This document shows positions 54,789 to 62,930 of a stretch of DNA of 64,000 nt, one piece after another (the stretch's first letter is position 1; each line of letters opens with the position of its first letter). Below the pieces are notes generated by a model. The model did not search any database, was not told the origin of the DNA, and worked only from the letters and a program-made list of their open reading frames with translations. The stretch is from Cytophagales bacterium (GTDB lineage Bacteria; Bacteroidota; Bacteroidia; Cytophagales; UBA9547): contig JAAFIH010000002.1 in the NCBI GenBank assembly GCA_013297755.1, forward strand, positions 62,001 through 126,000, written 5' to 3'. Both the position numbers and the translations under genes were made by a program.

Positions 54789-55826
54789 CTAAATAGCATT
54801 GGCAATCTCTTTAATCAAATGAGGCCCTTGGTAAATAAAACCAGAATATAATTGAACAAGAGAGGCACCAGCATCTATTTTTTCTTGTGCATCTTTGGCC
54901 GAATAAATGCCACCAACCCCAATCATTGGAATTGATTTATTTGATTTTTCAGAAATGTATTTTATTACTCTTGTTGAATTTTCTCTCAATGGCTTTCCAC
55001 TAAGCCCACCCATGCCAATTTTAGTAATTTTTTCGCTTGATGTTTTTAAATTTTCTCTACTTATAGTAGTATTTGTAGCTACTATGCCATCAGTTTTTGT
55101 TGATTTTACGATTTCAATAATGTCATCGAGTTGCGAATCACTAAGGTCTGGAGCTATTTTTAATAAAATTGGTTTTCTTTTATGATTATATTTTTGGGCA
55201 AGATTATTATTTAACAGATTTATTTCTGTCAATAGTTTTTTTAAGGGTTCTTTGTCTTGCAATTCTCTCAAATTTGGAGTATTAGGCGAACTTACATTGA
55301 CTACAAAATAATCAACCAAAGGAAATAGTGTTTCAGTACACATTAAATAATCTGAAATAGCGTTTTCGTTGGCAGTTAATTTGTTTTTACCAATATTACC
55401 TCCAACAATTATGTTAGATTTTTTTGTTTTTAATTTTCTTACTAAAGATTCTAAACCTTCGTTATTAAACCCCATTCTGTTGATAACAGCTTCGTCTGCA
55501 GTAAGCCTAAAAAGTCTGGGCTTATCGTTGCCAGGTTGGGGCAATGGTGTAACAGTGCCTACTTCAATAAAACCAAAACCTAAACAAGCAAGTTCGTCAA
55601 TGTAGTTTCCATTTTTATCAAATCCAGCAGCTAAACCTACTTTATTTTGAAATTTTAATCCCAAAAAATCAATGTTTTGATCGGGGATTTTGTAAAATAA
55701 ATCAAAAATATATTTTCCAAAAGGTAATTTTAAAGCAAATTTTAAGGCCTTGAAAGCAATATTGTGGGCTTTTTCTGGATCAAATAAAAATAAAAATGGT
55801 CGTATGGCATATAAATATATCATCAA
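54789..55826 (-). CDS. pyrD: Quinone-dependent dihydroorotate dehydrogenase (class 2)
   Basis: 345 aa. N-terminal membrane-association helices ~1-45, then the FMN barrel: VGLAAGFDKNGNYIDEL, EVGTVTPLPQPGNDKPRLFR, INRMGFNNEGLESL, NVSSPNTPNLRELQ with the catalytic Ser, ILLKIAPDLS, NTTISRENL, GMGGLSGKPL and IGVGGIYSAKDAQEKIDAGA. It oxidises dihydroorotate with a membrane quinone in pyrimidine synthesis. Confidence 0.97.
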   Translation of the reverse strand: MMIYLYAIRPFLFLFDPEKAHNIAFKALKFALKLPFGKYIFDLFYKIPDQNIDFLGLKFQNKVGLAAGFDKNGNYIDELACLGFGFIEVGTVTPLPQPGNDKPRLFRLTADEAVINRMGFNNEGLESLVRKLKTKKSNIIVGGNIGKNKLTANENAISDYLMCTETLFPLVDYFVVNVSSPNTPNLRELQDKEPLKKLLTEINLLNNNLAQKYNHKRKPILLKIAPDLSDSQLDDIIEIVKSTKTDGIVATNTTISRENLKTSSEKITKIGMGGLSGKPLRENSTRVIKYISEKSNKSIPMIGVGGIYSAKDAQEKIDAGASLVQLYSGFIYQGPHLIKEIANAI

Positions 55827-56041
55827 TAATTAGATATTTTAAGAAGCAAAAGTAAATATAAATTTTCTAAAATTACAATCTTAGTTCGTTTGCTTTTAAA
55901 TTTATTTTTTTATTGAAAAATAATTATTTAATATTACTTTTTATAATTTAAAATTCAATAAAAGACAATATTGATTATTTATTTTTAGAAGTTCCCTAAA
56001 GTAATTATCTCCAATTATCTTAATTAATTTTAGGATTAATC

Positions 56042-56132
56042 CCAATGTAGTTTATTTTGATTTTTTTTTTACCTCTGGCTTAGTCTTTCTCCTTTGGAGA
56101 AATACAATCTGATTCTAAAGTAAACTACTTGA
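56042..56132. repeat. ~92-bp imperfect palindromic intergenic element, copy 3
   Basis: Left CCAATGTAGTTTATTTT and right AAAGTAAACTACTTGA are inverted copies with one length difference; the centre TTTCTCC-TTT-GGAGAAA (56086-56102) is a hairpin in the opposite orientation to copy 2. It is in the 450-bp divergent gap between pyrD and gldG, which otherwise holds only AT-rich DNA and the promoter element at 56237. Confidence 0.75.
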
Positions 56133-56236
56133 GGTATTTTACTTCAAACATAGTTAATAAAATGAATAAAGATTTTTATGGCTGCACAAAAAATTATATT
56201 TTTTTTATTAAAGCCTAAAAGTACTATTTTTGTTTC

Positions 56237-56244
56237 TACTTTTG
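56237..56244 (+). promoter_or_regulatory. Candidate -7 promoter element for gldG
   Basis: TACTTTTG fits TAnnTTTG, 33 bp before the gldG ATG at 56277. No -33 box at standard spacing. Confidence 0.4.
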
Positions 56245-56276
56245 CTATACATAAGACTTGACTTATACTATATAAG

Positions 56277-57944
56277 ATGAAAAATAAATTTATTTTACAT
56301 TTTTTTTTAATTGCTATCACAATCGTAAGTTGGAATGTGATTTTGAATTTTTTTTTCTTTAGAATTGATTTGACAGAAGAAAAAAGATACACACTTTCAA
56401 ATATTTCAAAACAAATATTGTCTTCTTTGGATGATCAAGTATATATAGAAGTTTTTTTGGATGGAGATTTGCCCTCTGGTTTTAAAAGGCTACAAAAATC
56501 AACCAAAGAGTTTTTGGATGAAACAAGAGTGTATGCAAAAAGTAATATTCAATACATTTTTACAGATCCTATGGCTAGCAATAATGAGGCTATGCAACAA
56601 AAATATTTTGCATCTCTAGCCGAAAGAGGACTTCAACCAACCAATATTTTTGCGAAAGAAAATGGAAAACAAACCGAAAAATTAGTTTTTCCAGGGGCCA
56701 TTGTTAGTTACAAAGGTCGAGAATTACCTATAAATTTACTCAAAAGTGCATCTGGGGTGGCACCTGCTGAGGCCTTAAATCAATCTGAAGAAGGAATTGA
56801 GTTTGAGGTTATGTCAGCAATAAAAAAACTTACTTCAAAGTCTGCCAAAAGCATTGGGTTTGTGCAAGGTCATGGAGAGCTATCAGAGTTAGAAATTAAA
56901 GATATTTTAGAAACTTTAAACCAAAATTTTAGTACTGAATGGGTAGATTTGCAACAAAACAGAAACTTAAATGACAATTTTCATTTGTTGGTTATAGCAA
57001 AACCTAAACAAAAATTTACAGAATCCGAGAAACTGGCACTAGACCAATACATAGTAAAAGGCGGAAATGTGATTTTTTTTATTGACAAAACAAATGCTAG
57101 TTTAGAATACTTAGAAAATGGTCAGAGTACAGCCATAGATATTGAAAACAACTTAGAAGACTTGTTTTTTAGGCTTGGATGCAGGCTCAATCCAACCATT
57201 TATCAAGATGCTCAATGTGGTGTTTTGCCAATGGTTGTTGGTATGCAAGGAAATCAACCTCAAACGCAACTGCTACCTTGGATGTATTATCCAATAATAA
57301 GTAATTTTGCAAGTCATCCTGTGGTCAAAAATATGTCGGCTGTGGCTTGCAAATTTGTAGGAAGTATTGATACAGTAAAAGCACAAGGCATACAAAAAAC
57401 GCCACTTATGTTTACCTCCAAATACAGCAAAAAAATATCTGTTCCAGCCCAAATCAATCTTTTAGAAGCCAGAAAACAACCCAATCCTGCTGATTTTATC
57501 AATGGCCAACAACCAGTAGCTTACTTGCTCGAAGGGAGGTTTAAATCATTATTTACTAACAGACTAACACCAAAAATTGCTGATTCAATCCAATTTTTAT
57601 CTACCGACAAAAATTCAAAAGTGATAGTATTTGCTGATGGTGATTTAATCAAAAACGATATTACGCCAGATGGCAAACAAAACCTTCCACTTGGTTTTGA
57701 TAGATTTACTCAAAAAAAACTAGCCAATAAAGATCTTATTTTAAATTGTGTAGATTATATGTGTGGTGGCAGCGATTTGATAGTTTTGAGAGCCAAAGAA
57801 CTCAAATTAAGACCTATTGACAAACTAAAAGCAACATCTGAAAGGACAAAATGGCAAGCTATCAATGTACTTTTACCATTCATGTTATTGGTCGTTTTTG
57901 CAATTACAAAACATCAACTTAGATTGAGAAAATATGGTAAATAA
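56277..57944 (+). CDS. gldG: Gliding-motility ABC transporter component GldG
   Basis: 555 aa. Membrane helix ~5-25, then an extracytoplasmic GldG/ABC-type substrate-binding-like region: FRIDLTEEKRYTLSNISKQI, VYIEVFLDGDLPSGFKRLQK, GFVQGHGELSELEIKDIL, and a C-terminal helix ~533-548 followed by a basic end. GldG partners with the permease GldF and ATPase GldA in gliding Bacteroidota. Neither is adjacent here: the upstream neighbour is the divergent pyrD. The stop codon falls at the start of a 7-bp tandem array. Confidence 0.92.
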   Translation: MKNKFILHFFLIAITIVSWNVILNFFFFRIDLTEEKRYTLSNISKQILSSLDDQVYIEVFLDGDLPSGFKRLQKSTKEFLDETRVYAKSNIQYIFTDPMASNNEAMQQKYFASLAERGLQPTNIFAKENGKQTEKLVFPGAIVSYKGRELPINLLKSASGVAPAEALNQSEEGIEFEVMSAIKKLTSKSAKSIGFVQGHGELSELEIKDILETLNQNFSTEWVDLQQNRNLNDNFHLLVIAKPKQKFTESEKLALDQYIVKGGNVIFFIDKTNASLEYLENGQSTAIDIENNLEDLFFRLGCRLNPTIYQDAQCGVLPMVVGMQGNQPQTQLLPWMYYPIISNFASHPVVKNMSAVACKFVGSIDTVKAQGIQKTPLMFTSKYSKKISVPAQINLLEARKQPNPADFINGQQPVAYLLEGRFKSLFTNRLTPKIADSIQFLSTDKNSKVIVFADGDLIKNDITPDGKQNLPLGFDRFTQKKLANKDLILNCVDYMCGGSDLIVLRAKELKLRPIDKLKATSERTKWQAINVLLPFMLLVVFAITKHQLRLRKYGK

Positions 57945-58024
57945 GTTATAAGTTATAAGTTATAAGTTATAAGTTATAAGTTATAAGTTATGAGTTATCA
58001 GTTATGAATTATGAATTATGAATT
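57941..58024. repeat. 7-bp tandem repeat (ATAAGTT, 7 exact and 5 variant units)
   Basis: Exact ATAAGTT units run from 57941 to 57989, then ATGAGTT, ATCAGTT and three ATGAATT units to 58024. The gldG stop codon (57942-57944) is part of the first unit. Confidence 0.95.
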
Positions 58025-58061
58025 GCTATTAATGTAATATTTTAAAATAATAAGTTTTTAA

Positions 58062-58154
58062 TCAATGTCGTTTACTTAAAAATCAGATTATCTTTCATCT
58101 TTGGAGAACAACTTAAATTGTAATAGTATAAAATTCTTTAGTAAAGGATATTGA
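58062..58154. repeat. ~92-bp imperfect palindromic intergenic element, copy 4
   Basis: Left TCAATGTCGTTTACTTAA (58062-58079) and right TTTAGTAAAGGATATTGA (58137-58154) match as inverted copies at 15 of 18 positions; the centre has CTTTCATCTTTGGAGAA. Same total length (93 bp) as copy 2. Together with the ATAAGTT array it fills most of the 414-bp gap 57945-58358, where no gene is seen. Confidence 0.75.
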
Positions 58155-58358
58155 GTTATTGATGTTAAAAATGGATTGCTTTTTTAGCAATTTTGAAGGT
58201 TACAAATTATTTTTTTAGTAAGTTTCAAATAAATATGCTTTATTTGAAAAATGTTTATTTCCTCACTTAGGGCTTCTTATCAAGTAAAATTTGTAGTATT
58301 TAGCTCAAACAAGTTGATTAATAATTATCTAGGTTTTAAAATTTATTTGAAAAATAAC

Positions 58359-59570
58359 ATGAAAATAGGAATTTATATATCTGGTCTTGGTCAGTCGTTT
58401 GTAGAAGAATCTGTCGAGAAATATGCTTGTAGATTGATGAACGAAATTAGTTTTAATACTAATGGAAAAGTATATGAATTAAAAACCGAAAAAATTACTT
58501 ATACTACTGATAGAGAAAGTAATGTAGTAAGTATATGTGAAAAAGGTGATGCTGAAAAAGTGATATATAAATTCTATGATTTCAAGTACCATGAAATTCT
58601 TACTGAAAAATTCAATAGTTGTTCACTTATTTTAAAAAATTTGTGGCTTTTTTTATTTGTAATAAAAAAGATTCCAATTTTAATTAATCGTATTTTTAAA
58701 CCATCAATTCATAATCGCCCATTTCAAACATTTTATCTTTTTTTTATTTTTTTAATCATTGCTTTGGCCGTTTTATTAATGCTCCCAGCAACAATAAGTT
58801 TATTTATCAATTTCTTTAATATTGAAATTGTAGATCAATTTTTAGTAGATTTTAAGCATTTTATTGGCAAAAATGATATTCCTTTTATTTCAAAAATTTG
58901 GGTTGAAAATATTTCAAAAGGTATAGTTTCTATTACTGCATTGTTGCTATTGTTAGTGCCTAATGCAAATTTATTGATTGCTAATTTGGCTACAGAATTT
59001 ATTTGTGCCAATGATTATATGCAATATGGAGTTCAAAAACAGCTTCTTCATGGAAATCTGGATCACTTGGTCGATTATATATCAGAAAATGAAAATGATT
59101 GCAAAATTCACTTTCATACGTATAGTTTTGGTAGTATTTTGGCCTTAGACTATATTTATCCATTTGGTAATAAAGTATCTAAAAATGCTGAAATTTTTAG
59201 TGAAGCAATTATTACGATTGGCACTCCATTTGAATTTATAAAATCATATTACAAAAGATTTTATCAAAGTCGTATAACTGAATTAGGCGACAAGTTAATT
59301 TGGATAAATGTATATTCTATTGCAGACATTTTAGCAACAAATTTTAGAAATGACTCTAACATAGGAGATGCAGAATTTGGTATTGATAAAAATACCTTGA
59401 AGCCAATAAATATCAATTATGAAGTTGCTCCTATAAATAATTGGAGTTTGGGCAACTTCTTATTTCTATACAACATCAAAGTTCATGGAATGTATTGGGA
59501 CAATAAAACTGAGGGGCAAAGTTGCTTGCGTCAGCTATATGAAGAAATGAATAGAAGAAACTTGGTATAA
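58359..59570 (+). CDS. Membrane protein with serine-hydrolase-like fold, unknown family
   Basis: 403 aa from the ATG at 58359; an ATG at 58251 would add 36 residues but the sequence from MKIGIYISGLGQSF looks like a natural start. Residues ~1-75 are soluble, then two hydrophobic blocks (~124-148 and ~180-210) bracket a short loop. The C-terminal half reads like an alpha/beta hydrolase: nucleophile-elbow-like FHTYSFGSILALDY with S256 (Thr in place of the first Gly), ITIGTPFEFI, a later DILATNF Asp region and HGMYWDN as possible His. I cannot assign a family. It may be a membrane-bound esterase or lipase. Confidence 0.6.
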   Translation: MKIGIYISGLGQSFVEESVEKYACRLMNEISFNTNGKVYELKTEKITYTTDRESNVVSICEKGDAEKVIYKFYDFKYHEILTEKFNSCSLILKNLWLFLFVIKKIPILINRIFKPSIHNRPFQTFYLFFIFLIIALAVLLMLPATISLFINFFNIEIVDQFLVDFKHFIGKNDIPFISKIWVENISKGIVSITALLLLLVPNANLLIANLATEFICANDYMQYGVQKQLLHGNLDHLVDYISENENDCKIHFHTYSFGSILALDYIYPFGNKVSKNAEIFSEAIITIGTPFEFIKSYYKRFYQSRITELGDKLIWINVYSIADILATNFRNDSNIGDAEFGIDKNTLKPININYEVAPINNWSLGNFLFLYNIKVHGMYWDNKTEGQSCLRQLYEEMNRRNLV

Positions 59571-59777
59571 TTATTAAAGAACACTATTTTTCTTTAAATC
59601 AAAATAAATGAAGTTAAACATTATAAATGGGCTTTCTTAATAAATCATTTTTTCTAGGCCTTACAAATTCTATAAAAATCTAAACCTGATTTTTTATTTT
59701 TAAAATATCTTTTAATTATTACCAAATTTTCATTAATTGCCAACTGAAATTTATCTGATACAATAAAAAAGTAAAAT

Positions 59778-60326
59778 ATGGCACTTGAAGAAAAATATGC
59801 TTGGTTGGCAAAAGAAAATAGTCCATTGATGGTTAAAAAAGCCTTAGAACTGTATGGCACATTAGAAGTTTCAGGTTCTGGCAATAATCTTACTATTATC
59901 AACTGGGCTAAAGAGATAGGTGGAGTTTTGGCAGATGTTTACAAAGCTGATGAAATTCCTTGGTGTGGCTTATTTATAGCTATTGTGGCCAAAAGAAGCT
60001 CAAAGCAAGTAGTAAAAGATCCACTTTGGGCCATGAATTGGGGCACTTTTGGCAAAAACGTAGATATACCTATGCTAGGAGATGTACTAGTTTTTGTTCG
60101 CAAAACAAGCGATGGCAAAAGAGCTGGTCATGTAGGTTTGTATGTAGGCGAAGACAACGATTGTTTCCATGTTTTGGGCGGCAATCAATCTGATAAAGTG
60201 TGCATTACTAGGATTACAAAAGATAGATTATATGCCTCTAGAAGGCCAAATTACAATATACAGCCTAGCAATGTAAGAAGAATTTTTTTGAGTACATCTG
60301 GTAGTGTATCAACTAATGAACAATAG
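59778..60326 (+). CDS. TIGR02594-like NlpC/P60-fold peptidoglycan hydrolase
   Basis: 182 aa, no signal peptide. The blocks GSGNNLTIINWAKEIG, ADEIPWCGLFIAI, GDVLVFVRKTSDGKRAGHVG and FHVLGGNQSDKVCITRI fit the TIGR02594 family, a Cys-His peptidase group found in phages and phage-like elements. Likely catalytic residues are C63, H118 and N136. With no signal peptide it would need a holin or other release route, as endolysins do. It is first of three plus-strand genes (next gene 28 bp away). Confidence 0.8.
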   Translation: MALEEKYAWLAKENSPLMVKKALELYGTLEVSGSGNNLTIINWAKEIGGVLADVYKADEIPWCGLFIAIVAKRSSKQVVKDPLWAMNWGTFGKNVDIPMLGDVLVFVRKTSDGKRAGHVGLYVGEDNDCFHVLGGNQSDKVCITRITKDRLYASRRPNYNIQPSNVRRIFLSTSGSVSTNEQ

Positions 60327-60354
60327 TTTTAAGTAATAATATTTTCTTTTATTT

Positions 60355-60696
60355 ATGAATAAAGATAAAATTATAAGTTTTTTGCCTTACATCATTATTG
60401 CTGTTTTTTTGGCTTGGTATTTTTACTACCAAGGAAAACAAGATGCAAGAATTGAAAATCAATTACAACAAATAGTATCTATCAGAAAAGCCTTAGATGA
60501 TTCTGTAAAAGTAATAAAACTAAAAACTACAGAAAGGGATGAGAAGCTAAGAGCAGTCATTTATAGAGATATGGAAATTATGGATACACTCAATGTGGTA
60601 TTGCAGAAACTTAATAAAAATTCTCAAGCCATAGAAATTAAAATCGAAAACCACAAAAAAACCTTAGATGATCTCTGGAATGTTAAATATAAATAA
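60355..60696 (+). CDS. Short membrane-anchored coiled-coil protein
   Basis: 113 aa. One N-terminal helix ~8-25 (ISFLPYIIIAVFLAWYFYY) with a Lys-rich cytoplasmic start, then ~85 residues of charged coiled coil (QQIVSIRKALDDSVKVIK, VLQKLNKNSQAIEIKIEN). No family recognised. The topology (N-in anchor plus periplasmic coiled coil) and position after an endolysin-like gene recall inner-membrane spanins, but this is inference. Confidence 0.65.
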   Translation: MNKDKIISFLPYIIIAVFLAWYFYYQGKQDARIENQLQQIVSIRKALDDSVKVIKLKTTERDEKLRAVIYRDMEIMDTLNVVLQKLNKNSQAIEIKIENHKKTLDDLWNVKYK

Positions 60697-60772
60697 TGGA
60701 ACTCACAAAAATCTCTTTTTAAATTTCAAAAACCTTACTTTGACACTATATACATTGTATTGTCCAAAACTA

Positions 60773-61354
60773 ATGTATTGCGATAAAAATGATGGATTAA
60801 AAGGAAAACAGATTTTTCGATGTTTAAGTGTTAGAAATTACTTTTTTATATTGTTGTTGTTTTTAAATTTTATTTCTTTTTTTGGAATTGCTCAATCAGA
60901 TTCACTTGTGTTTGAAAGGCAAGGCCTTAAAAATGTGATAGAACTAAAAAAGGTAAAAAGTTTGGAACAGCTAAAAACTATTGCTGGGCTTGGGTTTCCA
61001 GTATATGCTATTTCTGAAAAAGAACTTATGCGTTTGAAAAACATAATAAATACTTACATAAAATTAGAATCTGAATATGATAAATTGAAAATAAATTTTA
61101 ATCAAAAAGATAGTATTCATACTAAAAAAGCTAATTTATTTTTAGAAATAGACAGCCTTCAACGTATGAGAGCATCAAATTACGAACAAGCCTATGTGTC
61201 TTTGATTAAAGTAAACGAACAGCTGAATAATCAACTTATACATTGTGAAAAATTAACAAAAAAAGAGCGAAGAAAAGGAAAATTATCTGCTGCACTTTTT
61301 GGAATATTAGGTGGGCTTTCTGCTGGTCTTATGATAAGTTTGGTTTTGCAATAA
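60773..61354 (+). CDS. Secreted or anchored coiled-coil protein of unknown function
   Basis: 193 aa from the ATG at 60773; the frame is open back to 60668 but those residues are not protein-like and would overlap the previous gene. Residues ~18-40 (YFFILLLFLNFISFFGIAQS) look like a signal peptide with a long N-region. A central coiled coil (ESEYDKLKINFNQKDSI, FLEIDSLQRMRAS) is followed by a basic hinge (KKERRKGK) and a C-terminal Gly-rich helix (ALFGILGGLSAGLMISLVL). No family recognised. Third gene of the endolysin-like cassette. Confidence 0.55.
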   Translation: MYCDKNDGLKGKQIFRCLSVRNYFFILLLFLNFISFFGIAQSDSLVFERQGLKNVIELKKVKSLEQLKTIAGLGFPVYAISEKELMRLKNIINTYIKLESEYDKLKINFNQKDSIHTKKANLFLEIDSLQRMRASNYEQAYVSLIKVNEQLNNQLIHCEKLTKKERRKGKLSAALFGILGGLSAGLMISLVLQ

Positions 61355-61505
61355 ATCTTAAACATTCTTGAAATTAATTTATACTTGAGAAAACAAGACA
61401 TTCATTTAAAAGACCTTTTAATTCTAAAAACTACTTATATGCTACATATTCTTATATAAATAGATTCAAATGAATTTTGGATTATAAAACTTACATCCAT
61501 CTATT

Positions 61506-61733
61506 TTAGGTATTTTTTAATACAATCTCATAAGTTTTTTTTACAACAGTTGCCCATTTTGGACTTGCATATTTTGTGTATCTTTCTATTTCATTTTCAG
61601 TCCACAATTTCAATGCTGATGGATTGTTTTTGAGCTCATCTATTTTGGAACAAGCCTTTTTCAATGCCCAATAGTTGGTACCTGTTCTTGCCATTCTTGC
61701 ACTTTTGATAAGTTGGTCTTTGCCTTTTCTCAT
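61506..61733 (-). CDS. 75-aa basic helical protein coupled to the TGT-like gene
   Basis: 75 aa, about a quarter Lys/Arg, mostly helical (DQLIKSARMARTGTNYWALK, NEIERYTKYASP, VVKKTYEIVLKNT). Its ATG overlaps the TGA of the upstream TGT-like gene in the sequence ATGA, so translation is coupled. No family recognised; the high basicity and tight coupling suggest a nucleic-acid-binding or subunit role, which is inference. Confidence 0.7.
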   Translation of the reverse strand: MRKGKDQLIKSARMARTGTNYWALKKACSKIDELKNNPSALKLWTENEIERYTKYASPKWATVVKKTYEIVLKNT

Positions 61734-62923
61734 GGGGTAAAAAAAGGAATATATTTTTCGATTAATAAAGGATTTGCTTTTAATTTAATGGCAAGCTCTT
61801 CCACCTTGCTTGTGGGTAATACTTTTAGTTCAGACTGAAGTCCTTTCCAGTCTGATGGAAATTGATTATCAAAAACATGAAACCAAAGAGAAGAACTGGT
61901 GTATGGAACATCATCAATCAAAGCATAAGCTGCTGTTTTGTACATATCCATTTTCATGTAGGCATTGGTACTTGAAAATAGCTTACCATCATCTGCATCT
62001 TTAAAAGTAGAAGTAGAATCAATGGTTACTTTTTTTGAATTTCTAAGTGCATATCCTAATAGTACAATCAAAATGGGAGTTCCTAAACCCAAAATATGAA
62101 TAGGAACATCTGTTTTATCTCCATTCAAAACTCCTAATACTAAAGCCATGGCAGACAAATAGGATTCTGGCAAAGGCTCAATAAAAGTTTCCACTTGCCC
62201 AGCTATTTTCATGGATGTTGTAAAATTATTGTTTGCCATAGGTCCACCAAAACTAATGGCAATGCCTTGTTTATCAATGGCTTTGCTCATACTAGCTGCT
62301 TGAAATGCAGTATCATAGTCACTAGCATGATAAACTATATATTTGTTGGTATTTTGTATTTCTTGAGCATGCCCAAACTGCCCACTAGCTTGTAAAGAAA
62401 ACAACTGTTGAGTAGCTTTTTGATAAGTAATCAACTCTTCTGCAACAGGAGAAAAAATACTATCAAGCATACCTGCCATACTCAAAACTGGAATGGTAAA
62501 ATCTTCCATGCCTATAAAAATATCAGGTTTAGATTTAAGCTGTCTAGCTGTTACTTTGCTGATAATTAAATTATTTTGCTGGTTGATGCACTCTTGAACC
62601 ACAGCTTGTACCAGTTGCTGTCTTTGTGCTAATGTTTGGTCTGATACTTTTTTATTTTTTGCAAATTCAAGTTTGGCTTGTTTGAGTATTTCATCTCCTT
62701 GAATGGCAAATTTAGAAGCTATTTTTCCCATTCTGGTAAAATTTCCATTATCACTCACCACCAAACAGCCATTATCTTTTAGAGCCAGTGTTTTTTTGAT
62801 TTCACTGGCTGTGGCATAGTGCTCAGAAATCAAAAAAGCATCACACAGCTCTGGATGTGGGTTTTGCAAAGTAGCCAATGGGTCTTTGCTATTGAGTACA
62901 AATTGGTAGGTGAGAACACTCAT
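61730..62923 (-). CDS. Divergent TGT/DpdA-fold protein
   Basis: 397 aa, no signal peptide. Four landmarks map in order onto tRNA-guanine transglycosylase: CLVVSDNGNFTRMG (TGT LTDSGGYQ, D58 matching the Asp102 position of the Zymomonas enzyme), KPDIFIGMEDFTIP (TGT SDIVMAFDECTP), KQGIAISFGGPMA (TGT GYAVGGLAVG), and IHILGLGTPI followed by VTIDSTSTF (TGT HYLMGVGKP..MFDCV, D302 matching nucleophile Asp280). The C-terminal zinc CxCxxC motif is absent and only three Cys occur. This suggests a base-exchange enzyme, on tRNA, DNA or another nucleoside, but no preQ0/queuosine gene is nearby. It lies in a minus-strand operon with two membrane proteins upstream. Confidence 0.7.
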   Translation of the reverse strand: MSVLTYQFVLNSKDPLATLQNPHPELCDAFLISEHYATASEIKKTLALKDNGCLVVSDNGNFTRMGKIASKFAIQGDEILKQAKLEFAKNKKVSDQTLAQRQQLVQAVVQECINQQNNLIISKVTARQLKSKPDIFIGMEDFTIPVLSMAGMLDSIFSPVAEELITYQKATQQLFSLQASGQFGHAQEIQNTNKYIVYHASDYDTAFQAASMSKAIDKQGIAISFGGPMANNNFTTSMKIAGQVETFIEPLPESYLSAMALVLGVLNGDKTDVPIHILGLGTPILIVLLGYALRNSKKVTIDSTSTFKDADDGKLFSSTNAYMKMDMYKTAAYALIDDVPYTSSSLWFHVFDNQFPSDWKGLQSELKVLPTSKVEELAIKLKANPLLIEKYIPFFTP

Positions 62924-62930
62924 AATTCTA

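Noticed and set aside
59654-59902. 82-codon minus-strand frame
   Set aside because: It overlaps the start of the TIGR02594-like gene on the other strand and looks like a shadow.
60668-60772. Longer N-terminus for the third gene of the lysis-like cassette
   Set aside because: The added residues are low-complexity and would overlap the preceding gene by 29 bp.
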